Origin: Bacteroidota bacterium
Lineage (GTDB): Bacteria > Zhuqueibacterota > JdFR-76 > DREG01
Length of the DNA: 10,325 nucleotides
NCBI GenBank assembly: GCA_030624545.1
Contig: JAUXJX010000029.1
Span: 1 to 10,325, forward strand
Direction: 5' to 3'
Part shown: positions 1 through 6,899 of the stretch, one piece after another
How the letters are laid out: every line of letters begins with the position of its first letter
How positions within the stretch are numbered: position 1 is the stretch's first letter
Program-made: the position numbers and the translations under genes
The notes under the pieces: model-generated
The model's input: only the letters and a program-made list of their open reading frames with translations
The model's database searches: none
Told to the model about the DNA's origin: nothing

Positions 1-999
1 ATCTGATGTAGAATGATGACGCGAGTCTTGCGCCTCAAAAAACTTGTCAAAGATCTTAAATTTGTCTTTGTCAGAAATTCCGATGCCATCGTCCACGACA
101 TGGATTGTCATTCTATCTTCGGTGTGATCGCAACGGATTTCAATGCGGCCATTGTCCGGGGTATATTTGACGGCATTTTCGATCAATTCCCGCACAGCCC
201 TCTGCAACTTAAGTCGGTCCCCTTCCCACTGACCATTTTCCTTTGGAAAATGGAGCGACAATTGCAATGAACGCTTCTTTGCAATTTCCTCAAATTCTTG
301 CATGAGCTCTTCTAAGAAATCTTCAACTTGAAATGGCTCGATATTCAGTTTTGCATTCAATTCAGCCTCAAAAAAGCTCGAATGCATGTCATCTACAATG
401 CGTTTGAGTCTACATGCGCTATCAGAAATCACCGAAAGAAATTGTCGATTATCTTCGGGAGACAGTTCACCCTCTTGCTCGAGCATGAGTTCGGCGAATG
501 TAAGAATGTTGGAAACGGGGGTTCGGAGCTCATGACCGGTTATGTCAATAAATTTGTCCTTTGTCTTCTCCAATTCTTCAAGCTGTTTGTTGACGGTTCG
601 CAGCCGCCGCACCTCATCACTGAGTTCCCTATTCTTGAGAACCCTCTCGATGGTTAGCGAGAGCTGATCGAAGTCAAGAGGTTTAATTACGAAATCGTCC
701 GCCCCGTTTTTCATGGCTTTCACAGCGAGTTCGATGGTGCCAAAACCGGTCATCATAACAACGGCAGTGTGCGGTTTGGATTCTCGAATCTGCTCGATCA
801 ACTGCATGCCATCTATGTCAGGCATGCTGTAGTCCGTTAAAACCAGGTCATAATCGTTATGAATCAGGGAGTTTAATGATTCCTGTCCGTTTTCAACAAG
901 GTCTACTTCGTAACCCAACCTGGTGAGGTAGCGATCGCAGATAAGACGAATCGGCTCTTCATCGTCTGCAACTAAAATACGAACTTTTTGATCTTGCAT
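1..999 (-). CDS. Receiver-histidine kinase protein, 3' end cut by window edge
   Basis: The frame is open from an ATG at 999 to base 1, giving 333 residues without a stop, so the C-terminus lies outside. Residues 5-120 are a CheY-like receiver: acidic pair D12-D13, phospho-acceptor D56 in LTDYSMPD, T84 and K106 in IKP. A short linker (about 121-147) rich in E/K/L looks like a coiled coil. A HisKA domain follows with the H-box TGHELRTPV, phospho-His H156. The HATPase_c domain shows the N-box (ENAVKYT, N275), the G1 box (VDDGIGI, D304) and the F-box (FDKFF, 317-321); the G2 box should lie just past the edge. This is a cytoplasmic kinase with an N-terminal receiver and no membrane segment, so it probably takes its input by phosphotransfer or partner contact. 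An AAGGGGG Shine-Dalgarno sequence (1010-1016) lies 10 nt before the ATG. The gap to the upstream receiver gene is only 21 nt, which supports co-transcription. Family assignment is secure; the signal and target are unknown. Confidence 0.93.
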   Translation of the reverse strand, partial: MQDQKVRILVADDEEPIRLICDRYLTRLGYEVDLVENGQESLNSLIHNDYDLVLTDYSMPDIDGMQLIEQIRESKPHTAVVMMTGFGTIELAVKAMKNGADDFVIKPLDFDQLSLTIERVLKNRELSDEVRRLRTVNKQLEELEKTKDKFIDITGHELRTPVSNILTFAELMLEQEGELSPEDNRQFLSVISDSACRLKRIVDDMHSSFFEAELNAKLNIEPFQVEDFLEELMQEFEEIAKKRSLQLSLHFPKENGQWEGDRLKLQRAVRELIENAVKYTPDNGRIEIRCDHTEDRMTIHVVDDGIGISDKDKFKIFDKFFEAQDSRHHSTSD

Positions 1000-1020
1000 G
1001 GGTGACTTTCCCCCTTATGG

Positions 1021-1470
1021 TTATAGTCTTGCTGCCAATTCTTCCAGAAGACTTATGATCTTTGCCGCTTCCAGTGGTTTCGCCATCACAACATCCGCCC
1101 CACTCTGCACCAATTTTCTGCGCAGCGATTCATCATAGTAACCGGTAACGGCAAGGACCAGAATGTCCCTGGTCGCCTCTCCGGATTTAATCTTGCGACA
1201 GAGTTCATCTCCTCGCAGTCCCGGCATGTATACATCCAGTATTATAATATCGGGTCGATCTGCAACTATTTTGAGGTCTGCGTCATATCCATTTGAGGCG
1301 GTATCCACATGTATCTCTTTGTCAAATTTTTTCGAGGCCCTCTGAAGAAATCGCACAACGAGCGGATCGTCGTCTGCGATGAGTATCTTAAGATGCCGAG
1401 AGGCCAATTTGTCCTGACCCAGCTCTTTGGGCTCACGTGGCTGCTTTGTTTTTTCCCTCACATTAAGCAT
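1021..1470 (-). CDS. Single-domain response regulator (CheY-like receiver)
   Basis: This 149-residue protein is one receiver domain (about residues 27-149) after a charged, Lys/Glu/Arg-rich tail of about 26 residues with no recognised fold. The conserved residues are present: acidic cluster D33-D35, phospho-acceptor D79 in ILDVYMPG, T109 in AVTGYY and K131 in AKP. There is no DNA-binding or enzymatic output, so it probably works as a phosphorelay intermediate or by protein contact. It sits between a receiver protein with a cysteine cluster and a receiver-kinase, all in the same direction, which suggests a shared pathway. The ATG at 1470 is chosen because a very strong purine-rich ribosome-binding site (1481-1492) precedes it by 10 nt; a second in-frame ATG does not occur nearby. 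Stop TAA is at 1021-1023. The family is certain; the partner is inferred from position. Confidence 0.93.
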   Translation of the reverse strand: MLNVREKTKQPREPKELGQDKLASRHLKILIADDDPLVVRFLQRASKKFDKEIHVDTASNGYDADLKIVADRPDIIILDVYMPGLRGDELCRKIKSGEATRDILVLAVTGYYDESLRRKLVQSGADVVMAKPLEAAKIISLLEELAARL

Positions 1471-1480
1471 GAGAATTATT

Positions 1481-1492
1481 CCTCCCCTCCTT
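1481..1492 (-). promoter_or_regulatory. Strong double Shine-Dalgarno of the single-domain regulator
   Basis: On the minus strand this reads AAGGAGGGGAGG, ending 10 nt before the ATG at 1470. It holds two anti-SD matches in tandem. The distal GGAG (1487-1490) can pair with CTCC (1495-1498) in a 4-bp hairpin with a TGAA loop, while the proximal GGAGG (1481-1485) stays free. This fixes the start codon and predicts efficient translation. Confidence 0.7.
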
Positions 1493-1505
1493 CAGGAGCG
1501 TTATG

Positions 1506-1542
1506 ATTCGGACATGGCCCAATCCGAATAAAGGATTGGCCC
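1506..1542 (-). promoter_or_regulatory. Two mutually exclusive hairpins between regulator genes
   Basis: Two stems compete for the same bases in the 141-nt gap (1471-1611). Stem 1 pairs 1519-1525 (CCAATCC) with 1533-1539 (GGATTGG), a perfect 7-bp stem with a 7-nt loop that can extend past one mismatch by two GC pairs. Stem 2 pairs 1506-1512 (ATTCGGA) with 1523-1529 (TCCGAAT), a perfect 7-bp stem with a 10-nt loop. They share 1523-1525, so only one can form fully. No T-run follows on the minus strand, so neither looks like a classic intrinsic terminator. The structure lies just upstream of the ribosome-binding site of the next gene, so a role in leader regulation or mRNA processing is possible. 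The pairing is seen; the function is inferred. Confidence 0.4.
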
Positions 1543-1611
1543 GATGCGAGGATTCAATCTGCGTCATGCCAACCTATCCATTTTCTAATAACGGGCTTCT
1601 CAGGCCCACGC

Positions 1612-2232
1612 TCATTCCGGATAGTGTTTTTCCAGACAGTCCGGGCAAACGCTATGGCTAAAGACCGCGTCCGAATGTTCATGCACAAATATCTCCACCG
1701 ATTGCCAATAACCCTCATCGTCTCGAACATTCTTGCAGTGTGAGCAAATAGGCAGGAAACCCTTTAACATCTTCACCTGAGACAGCGCCTCTTCCAAGTC
1801 ATCAATCTTTTCAGCGAGCCTATGCTCCAATTCAAGAATCCGTCTTGCCGACAGAAGCCGGGAACGGAGCTCAACTTGTTGGTAAGGTTTCACAATGTAG
1901 TCATCCGCCCCTGCCTCCAGGCCCGCTGAAATATCCTCCTTACGATCCTTAGCTGTTAACATAATAATATAAATATAGTGGGAGTTCAAGTTATTTCTAA
2001 CTCGGCGGCAGACCTCGAGGCCATCAACTTCAGGCATCATCCAATCCAGCAGAGCGATTCGGATGGAATCCTGCTTTTCCGGTTCGGCAAGGGCGGCAGC
2101 GCCGTTGTCTACTGAGATAACCTCGTAACCCCATTTCTCAAGGTTTTTCTCGAGGATTCTGCGAGACACAAAATCATCCTCCGCCGCGAGGATCGTCAGA
2201 TTTTGTTTCGTGAGAGGTTTATCTCCAGACAA
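1612..2232 (-). CDS. Response regulator with C-terminal CxxC...CxxC module
   Basis: This protein has 206 residues. Residues 11-128 form a receiver: E18-D19-D20, phospho-acceptor D63 in LLDWMMPEVDG, T93 in MLTAKD and K115 in VKPY. A coiled-coil helix (about 128-156, rich in L/E/A) leads to a compact C-terminal module (about 159-206) with LPICSHCKNVRDDEGYW and, later, FSHSVCPDCLEKHYPE. The four cysteines C163, C166, C196 and C199 resemble a small metal-binding finger. This tail recurs after receiver and PAS domains in many bacteria, and I know of no established function for it. There is no DNA-binding domain. The start is TTG at 2232, because an in-frame stop lies a few codons upstream and a good Shine-Dalgarno sequence precedes this codon. 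It is the first of three signalling genes reading the same way. The receiver is certain; zinc binding by the tail is an inference from the cysteines. Confidence 0.92.
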   Translation of the reverse strand: MSGDKPLTKQNLTILAAEDDFVSRRILEKNLEKWGYEVISVDNGAAALAEPEKQDSIRIALLDWMMPEVDGLEVCRRVRNNLNSHYIYIIMLTAKDRKEDISAGLEAGADDYIVKPYQQVELRSRLLSARRILELEHRLAEKIDDLEEALSQVKMLKGFLPICSHCKNVRDDEGYWQSVEIFVHEHSDAVFSHSVCPDCLEKHYPE

Positions 2233-2574
2233 ACCGAATCTCCACCCTAATTTCTACGAAATGAACAAGACTAGTGGATTCCTAAAAGCACGGGCAACCA
2301 GTTTCTGAAACACGACTACTCTAAGGTTCTATGGCCTCATTCTGAGCAACGGGACTAGCGGGCTGTATCAGCAAAAGCCGAAAAATGATTTCATCGCAAC
2401 TGTCCGACAAACTTATCGGCATGACTGGGCCATTTCTCCATCAATCCGCCCAGTGTGAAGTCGATTCAGGTTTGAAGGTGAACAGCCAAGGTGAATCAAC
2501 ATAATTTTGACTGCGAATGCAAGGCATATTTGTTTAGGGTCGTATGCAGCCCTATCTTTGGGAAGAAACGCTGC
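2233..2574. other. 342-bp intergenic stretch, no gene recognised
   Basis: This gap separates the end of selB from the start of the signalling operon. I checked it on both strands for a tRNA-Sec (TCA anticodon loop with a long acceptor and variable arm) and found none: the one CTTCAAA string (minus strand, near 2470) has no matching anticodon stem. Weak dyads exist. CCGATA/TGTCGG (2404-2419) forms a 6-bp stem only as minus-strand RNA, using one G-U pair. CTGGGC/GCCCAG is a 6-bp stem around a long loop in 2427-2455. Neither has a T-run. The gap probably holds the selB transcript end and the promoter of the signalling operon, but I see no clear -35/-10 pair. Confidence 0.5.
2240..2246 (-). promoter_or_regulatory. 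Ribosome-binding site supporting a TTG start
   Basis: The minus strand reads GGTGGAG here, 7 nt before the TTG at 2232. No ATG or GTG lies between this site and the receiver domain in a better position, and an in-frame TAG occurs at 2254-2256. The site therefore decides in favour of TTG as initiator. Confidence 0.6.
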
Positions 2575-4485
2575 TCAGGAATTCAAGAAGCGCTCGTCTC
2601 CCTCTCGCACCGTGAAGCCGATTTGGTCAAAGTACTCCAAAATGGAGATTGCAAATTTTCTGCTCGCGCGGATCAGGTCGCGCAGATCTGCGGCGGTTAT
2701 GCTGCCCTTTTTTTCAATCCAATTGCGGACCATTTCCTGAATTTCTTTCAAGGTGGTCCTCGGGTAAATCAATCCGTTTTGCAGCACAATCCACTCATTT
2801 TGGCTTTTGCCGTAATTGATCAGTAGATCTACTTTGGCCTTTTCCAGGTTCAGTGTGGAATAGAGTTCTTTCAGGGTGGGCGGAGAGTAGGGTTCTGCCC
2901 TCAGCATACTCAAGATCCTGTCATAAATGTTTTGCTGCTCAGAAGTTAGACCCGCATTGAAGCTGGCTAGTGCGATCAGGTCTCCCTTCAGTTTCAATTT
3001 CCCTTCTCTCGACAAATCTTCCAGAATCGTGTCTATTGTGACTGCTTCGGTGGTCTTCATAAACTTACTGCTCAATTCGGCCCTGCCTATGCCGGAAAGG
3101 TGCGGATTGTCCTTATGAAATTCTTCAAGATCTCCCAGAATCATTTTTCTTGTCCGGTCAACTTCCGATTTCGCTGCAAAAAGGAATTGGTCTCCTGATT
3201 TGATCCGCGAAACCAACTCTTGCCTCTCTAAATCCGCAAGATGATTTTGAAGCAGGCTCTCAGCGATGCCTATGGAGCGCACAAGGTCGCCGGCAGGCTT
3301 GGCCCCGTAACTGTTCTGCAGGCAATCCAGAATGACCGCGCCCAGGTCAGGAGATTCCATTTTTTCGAAATGATGCAGAACCGATTTGTCTAACCTTTTG
3401 TGGCGTTGAAGAGGACGATTGTCGAGGACGATTCCGCCGCCAATTGTAATTCCAGGTGAATAGTTTCGGATAACAAATCGGTCCCTGCGATTGGCGGCGA
3501 TCGGCCTTTCGAGAATCAGCTGCACTAACCCCGCTTCACCGGGCAGAAGTTCCTCACGATCGATGTGACGAACTCTGGCGAGAATTTCGCTCGTCCCAAT
3601 GTGCAGGCGAACGCGGGACTGCTCTTTCAATTTCCATGGCGAAGCAGGCAGAAGCTGCAGCCTCACATCGATCCGCGTGGTAGCCTGACCGCAATCCGGC
3701 GTGCACAGAACATCTCCCCGCTTAATCATGTCCTTGTGGACGCCCTGCAAATTAATCGCCCCCCGATCGCCGATAGAGATGCAATCGGACTCATGCCCAT
3801 GTCTTTGCAGCCCCCTCACCTTATATCCCTTATTGGCGGGAAGGAGCTCGACATCATCTCCGGCATGCAACTCGCCGGAATTCACGGAGCCGGTTGTTAC
3901 GGTGCCAAAGCCACGTATGGTGAAAGACCGGTCGACTGGCATCCAAAAATAGCCGCGGTTTTCACGCTTGGTTGGCTCCTCAACCATCAGATCAATTTGC
4001 CTCCGCAGTTCTTCCATGCCTTCTTCATTGATCGCAGAGAATGTTACCAACGGCGCTTCTTTAAGAAACGTTCCTTTTGCGAGTTCCCGAACATCCTCTT
4101 TGATCAGCTCGAGCCAATCCGGCTCAACGAGATCAATCTTGTTGATTACAATGATGCCGCGCTGGACTCCCAGCAAATTCAAAATGTCGAGATGTTCCCG
4201 GGTTTGGGGCATCACACCGTCGTCAGCGGCGACAACCAAAAGAACAAAATCGATGCTCGTCACCCCGGCAACCATATTCTTTATGAAGCGCTCGTGCCCG
4301 GGAACGTCCACAAACGCCACTAGATCGTTGTAAAAGGCGTAGCCCAGGTCTATGGTCATTCCCCTGTCTTTTTCTTCCTGAAGCCGATCCGGGTCGGTGC
4401 CGGTTAGGGCTCTTACGATTGCGCTCTTGCCGTGGTCGATATGTCCGGACGTGCCTATGATGATGTGTCGTTGGGGCTGATTCAT
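2575..4485 (-). CDS. selB: Selenocysteine-specific translation elongation factor SelB
   Basis: SelB is the EF-Tu paralogue that binds GTP and selenocysteyl-tRNA(Sec) and delivers it to in-frame UGA codons marked by a SECIS hairpin in the mRNA. The 636-residue length fits the family (E. coli SelB is about 614). GTPase motifs are complete: G1 GHIDHGKS (14-21), switch I around RGMTIDLG (41-48), G3 DVPGHE (60-65), G4 NKID (115-118) and G5 SAI (150-152). Beta-barrel domains II and III follow (about 175-360). The C-terminal half (about 380-636) is a string of winged-helix domains for SECIS binding, ending in the typical last one with ASRKFAISILEYFDQIGFT. The P-loop ends in Ser where many members have Thr, a conservative change. 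The ATG at 4485 lies one nucleotide after the selA stop and has no evident Shine-Dalgarno sequence of its own, so translation is probably coupled to selA. Confidence 0.98.
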   Translation of the reverse strand: MNQPQRHIIIGTSGHIDHGKSAIVRALTGTDPDRLQEEKDRGMTIDLGYAFYNDLVAFVDVPGHERFIKNMVAGVTSIDFVLLVVAADDGVMPQTREHLDILNLLGVQRGIIVINKIDLVEPDWLELIKEDVRELAKGTFLKEAPLVTFSAINEEGMEELRRQIDLMVEEPTKRENRGYFWMPVDRSFTIRGFGTVTTGSVNSGELHAGDDVELLPANKGYKVRGLQRHGHESDCISIGDRGAINLQGVHKDMIKRGDVLCTPDCGQATTRIDVRLQLLPASPWKLKEQSRVRLHIGTSEILARVRHIDREELLPGEAGLVQLILERPIAANRRDRFVIRNYSPGITIGGGIVLDNRPLQRHKRLDKSVLHHFEKMESPDLGAVILDCLQNSYGAKPAGDLVRSIGIAESLLQNHLADLERQELVSRIKSGDQFLFAAKSEVDRTRKMILGDLEEFHKDNPHLSGIGRAELSSKFMKTTEAVTIDTILEDLSREGKLKLKGDLIALASFNAGLTSEQQNIYDRILSMLRAEPYSPPTLKELYSTLNLEKAKVDLLINYGKSQNEWIVLQNGLIYPRTTLKEIQEMVRNWIEKKGSITAADLRDLIRASRKFAISILEYFDQIGFTVREGDERFLNS

Positions 4486-4486
4486 T

Positions 4487-5914
4487 TTACGATACGGTGC
4501 AAAGGGCTTCTATTTTCTCCGCGACAATTTCCAACTCATCATCTCGTATGGTTCTCAAATTGAGAAAATTCTTACCGTCGCGGACATATCCCACAACCGG
4601 AATATCACCGGCGCGCAAACACTGGGCTATTCTCTCCGCAGAATATGCCTCCGATTCAATGGCTAATACCGTGCTCGGGATCTCCACTAATGGCAGAGCC
4701 CCACTGCCGATCTGCGAAGTGCCCTCTTCAAGACGGAGTCGAATTTTTGAACTTGGATGCTCTTTCACCATACCTAACAATTTCTCCCCCCTGCTCTTCT
4801 GATCTGCAATTGGCTCCAACAACATTCGGAAAACCGGAATTTTCAATAAAGCCGGCTGAGGATTCAGGTACATCTTGAGGATGGCTTCCAGCGCCGCCAG
4901 GATTAGCTTGTCGGTTCGCAAAGCCCGCATGAGCGGATTGCGGCGGATCGCATCGACGTAAGTCTTTCGCCCTACGATTAACCCGCTCTGTGGGCCTCCC
5001 AGCACTTTGTCGCCGCTGAAGGTGACAACGTCTACGCCGGTTCGAACGACTTCCGGAACGATTGGCTCGTGGGGCAAGCCAAATCTGACAAGATCGAGAA
5101 ACACCCCGCCGCCGAGATCATAAATGAGCGGAATATTCTTTGAGTGTGCCAATTTGACGAGCTCTTCCAGCGGAGCCTCTTGCGTAAATCCCAAAATTCG
5201 AAAATTGGAGGAATGGGCGACCAAGATCGCCCCCGTATTCTCATTAACGGCTCTCTCGTAATCACGAAAATGGGTCTTGTTTGTGGTGCCAATTTCTCGC
5301 ATAATGGCGCCGCTCTGTTTCATCACGTCGGGAAGCCTGAACGAGCCCCCGATCTCAATCAACTGGCCCCGTGAGATGATTACTTCTTTTTCTCGTGCCA
5401 GCGTGTTGAGGGCGATTAGAACGGCTGCGGCATTGTTATTGACAACGGCAGAACGCTCCGCACCGCTCAGAAAGCAGAGCAATTCATCAATATGGCTCAG
5501 CCGCTCTCCGCGTTTGCCGGACTGCAGATCTAATTCAAGATTGCAGTAATTCTCAACCGCCCGTGTAATTTGATCCAGCGCTTCCGGCGGCAGAGGCGCC
5601 CGGCCCAAGCCAGTATGCAGAATGACGCCCGTTCCATTTACGGCGCGACGCAGACTCGGCGAAAGTAAATTCTCGATCTTGTCGACGGTGTTACGGACCG
5701 CATTTTTTAGAAGCTCATCGCGGCCGGTCTTTGAGGATTTCCTTTTTTGATTCTGAATTTGACCACGGAGCTCCGCTAAAGATTCGCGCGCGCAATAAGT
5801 GACAAATTCAGGGCTCAGCTTCTCGATATAGACCTGAACCAAGCCTGAGCCTAGCACTGCATCTACCGAAGGCAAAGCAGAAAGAGGATTGTCTGATTTT
5901 GATGGTTTGGGCAT
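4487..5914 (-). CDS. selA: L-seryl-tRNA(Sec) selenium transferase SelA
   Basis: SelA is a cytoplasmic PLP enzyme, a large homo-oligomer in E. coli, that converts Ser-tRNA(Sec) to Sec-tRNA(Sec) with selenophosphate. The 475-residue length is normal. An N-terminal helical region begins with the family-typical LSALPSVDAVLGS (11-23) and serves tRNA binding. The fold-type I PLP domain contains VNGTGVILHTGLGRAPLP (92-109), the glycine-rich YDLGGG (265-270) and the PLP lysine K303 in FSGDKVLGGPQSG. The C-terminal small domain carries the usual VVGYVRDGKNFLNLRTI. The start ATG at 5914 has an AAGGA ribosome-binding site 7 nt upstream. It forms a tight operon with selB and lies 76 nt after an unrelated membrane-protein gene, which may share the transcript. 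The selenophosphate synthetase gene selD and the tRNA gene selC are not in the window. Confidence 0.98.
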   Translation of the reverse strand: MPKPSKSDNPLSALPSVDAVLGSGLVQVYIEKLSPEFVTYCARESLAELRGQIQNQKRKSSKTGRDELLKNAVRNTVDKIENLLSPSLRRAVNGTGVILHTGLGRAPLPPEALDQITRAVENYCNLELDLQSGKRGERLSHIDELLCFLSGAERSAVVNNNAAAVLIALNTLAREKEVIISRGQLIEIGGSFRLPDVMKQSGAIMREIGTTNKTHFRDYERAVNENTGAILVAHSSNFRILGFTQEAPLEELVKLAHSKNIPLIYDLGGGVFLDLVRFGLPHEPIVPEVVRTGVDVVTFSGDKVLGGPQSGLIVGRKTYVDAIRRNPLMRALRTDKLILAALEAILKMYLNPQPALLKIPVFRMLLEPIADQKSRGEKLLGMVKEHPSSKIRLRLEEGTSQIGSGALPLVEIPSTVLAIESEAYSAERIAQCLRAGDIPVVGYVRDGKNFLNLRTIRDDELEIVAEKIEALCTVS

Positions 5915-5938
5915 CAGGAGATCCTTGGAAGCGGTTTA

Positions 5939-5956
5939 TTCGGATCTGACTCCGAA
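5939..5956 (-). other. Small hairpin upstream of selA
   Basis: TTCGGA (5939-5944) and TCCGAA (5951-5956) form a perfect 6-bp stem with a 6-nt loop in the 76-nt gap between the membrane-protein gene and selA. No T-run follows on the minus strand. It could be a weak attenuator or chance. It lies 25 nt upstream of the selA start codon. Confidence 0.25.
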
Positions 5957-5990
5957 AGAGCAGATTGCCGAGAAGGGACGGTCTCTGCGC

Positions 5991-6698
5991 TCATGGGTTA
6001 TCTTGACTTTCCGGCACTGTCGGTGCGGATTGAATATGATTCGGAGCAGAGGAGGAACCGTTTAATTTCGATCTCGAGCGAAATATGCTGATAAGCCCGA
6101 TTGCAATGAGAGCCAAACCCATGAAAACCTCAAGCGAATTGCTGGATGAGTCGGCATACAGGACGAAGAGGCTAAACAAGATGACCACAGCGGCGGGAAA
6201 GATGGCCCATTGCAGTTGTTTCTTTTCGTCCCTCACCAGGTACAAATAGAGAAATGTGAGGCCAATGCCAAAAAGAAAAAGAAATGTGTAAACACCTTCC
6301 CTTAAATAAAAAAGCATGTCAAAAACTTGGATAGTAGCCAGGACGAAGAGAACCCCACCCGGAACTACCGCCCACCATTTTCGGTTGTCGTGGATGTAGA
6401 TCGCCAGAAAACTCAGACCGCTGCCAAAAAGAAAATAGATGGTTTTGTAATCAGCGCGCAAGATATCGAATTCATTCAGTAGCAGCCCAACACCCCAAAA
6501 TAGCCCAAGCAGACCGATGAGGAGAACGGCTTGATTCTTAGACTTGATATAGTAGAATGCGACGCAAAATATACCGACGGCGACAAACAGCAGTCCCAGA
6601 ACCAGTCCTTGTGTAACCGCAAAAATGTTCAAATTTTGAATAAGAGCCAGCAGTCCAATTGCGATGGCTAACATTCCGATGAGAGCGCGACGATCCAA
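5991..6698 (-). CDS. Eight-helix integral membrane protein, function unknown
   Basis: I do not recognise a functional family. The 235-residue protein is almost entirely hydrophobic, with eight likely membrane helices at about 5-26, 31-51, 57-77, 86-103, 108-129, 136-155, 163-182 and 188-206. A polar, Ser/Pro-rich tail of about 28 residues follows. Helices 4-5 and 6-7 look like an internal duplication: LFGSGLSFLAIYI with WWAVVP (108-113) matches LFGIGLTFLYLYLV with WAIFP (164-168). Small hypothetical proteins with WWA-x-x-PGG motifs occur in several environmental phyla, but I cannot assign a role. The start is TTG at 6698. An in-frame TAA at 6714-6716 excludes a longer product, and this start puts Asp-Arg-Arg before helix 1, which fits the positive-inside rule. 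The ATG at codon 9 is the alternative. The ribosome-binding site is weak. It lies 76 nt before selA on the same strand; that linkage may be incidental. Confidence 0.82.
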   Translation of the reverse strand: MDRRALIGMLAIAIGLLALIQNLNIFAVTQGLVLGLLFVAVGIFCVAFYYIKSKNQAVLLIGLLGLFWGVGLLLNEFDILRADYKTIYFLFGSGLSFLAIYIHDNRKWWAVVPGGVLFVLATIQVFDMLFYLREGVYTFLFLFGIGLTFLYLYLVRDEKKQLQWAIFPAAVVILFSLFVLYADSSSNSLEVFMGLALIAIGLISIFRSRSKLNGSSSAPNHIQSAPTVPESQDNP

Positions 6699-6813
6699 GT
6701 CAGGCCTATAAGCTTAAAGTAAATGTACAATAAAATTTGAATTCTAAGGTATGAAAATCGTCTGCAAAATTCAAGCTCACAGATCGGATCGGTATTTTGA
6801 CCACATTAACCGC

Positions 6814-6899
6814 GCATCCCGAGTAGCCACCTTCAGGTGGCGTATCGAGGGGAGCATCCCGAGTAGCCGCCTTCTGGCGGCGTAGCAGGGGTCGAGGGA
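6814..6899. repeat. Two tandem hairpin repeats with compensatory changes
   Basis: Unit 1 (6814-6853) and unit 2 (6854-6899) both begin GCATCCCGAGTAGCC and contain a perfect 6-bp stem with a 4-nt loop. In unit 1, GCCACC (6826-6831) pairs with GGTGGC (6836-6841) around TTCA. In unit 2, GCCGCC (6866-6871) pairs with GGCGGC (6876-6881) around TTCT. The two stems differ by an A-T to G-C pair, so both sides changed together. In unit 1 an outer stem CCCGA/TCGaGG (6818-6822 with 6845-6850) closes a symmetric GTA/GTA internal loop. Unit 2 carries about 7 extra bases before its TCGAGGG end. The array begins right after the stop of the LTD-protein gene. No T-run follows on either strand, so it may protect the mRNA 3' end or be an interspersed REP-like element rather than a classic terminator. 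The rest of the 201-bp gap (6699-6813) is AT-rich without a clear feature. Confidence 0.8.

Noticed and set aside
1591..1612. GGGC/GCCC hairpin just after the stop of the receiver-Cys4 gene as a terminator
   Set aside because: Only four base pairs and no T-run; the tight arrangement of the next genes argues against a strong stop here.
2301..2311. Palindrome GTTTCTGAAAC as a possible operator
   Set aside because: Short, single copy and with no visible promoter around it; too weak to call.
2462..2490. Possible tRNA-Sec anticodon loop (CTTCAAA on the minus strand) near selB
   Set aside because: The flanking bases do not form an anticodon stem, and no T-arm or long acceptor stem is found within 100 nt.
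3565..4323. Long plus-strand open frame (252 codons) antisense to selB
   Set aside because: It lies wholly within the conserved GTPase-coding region of selB; its length follows from codon bias on the opposite strand and no domain is visible.
5032..5292. Second minus-strand open frame inside selA
   Set aside because: It is an out-of-frame shadow of selA; the selA frame is intact across the region, so there is no frameshift to explain.
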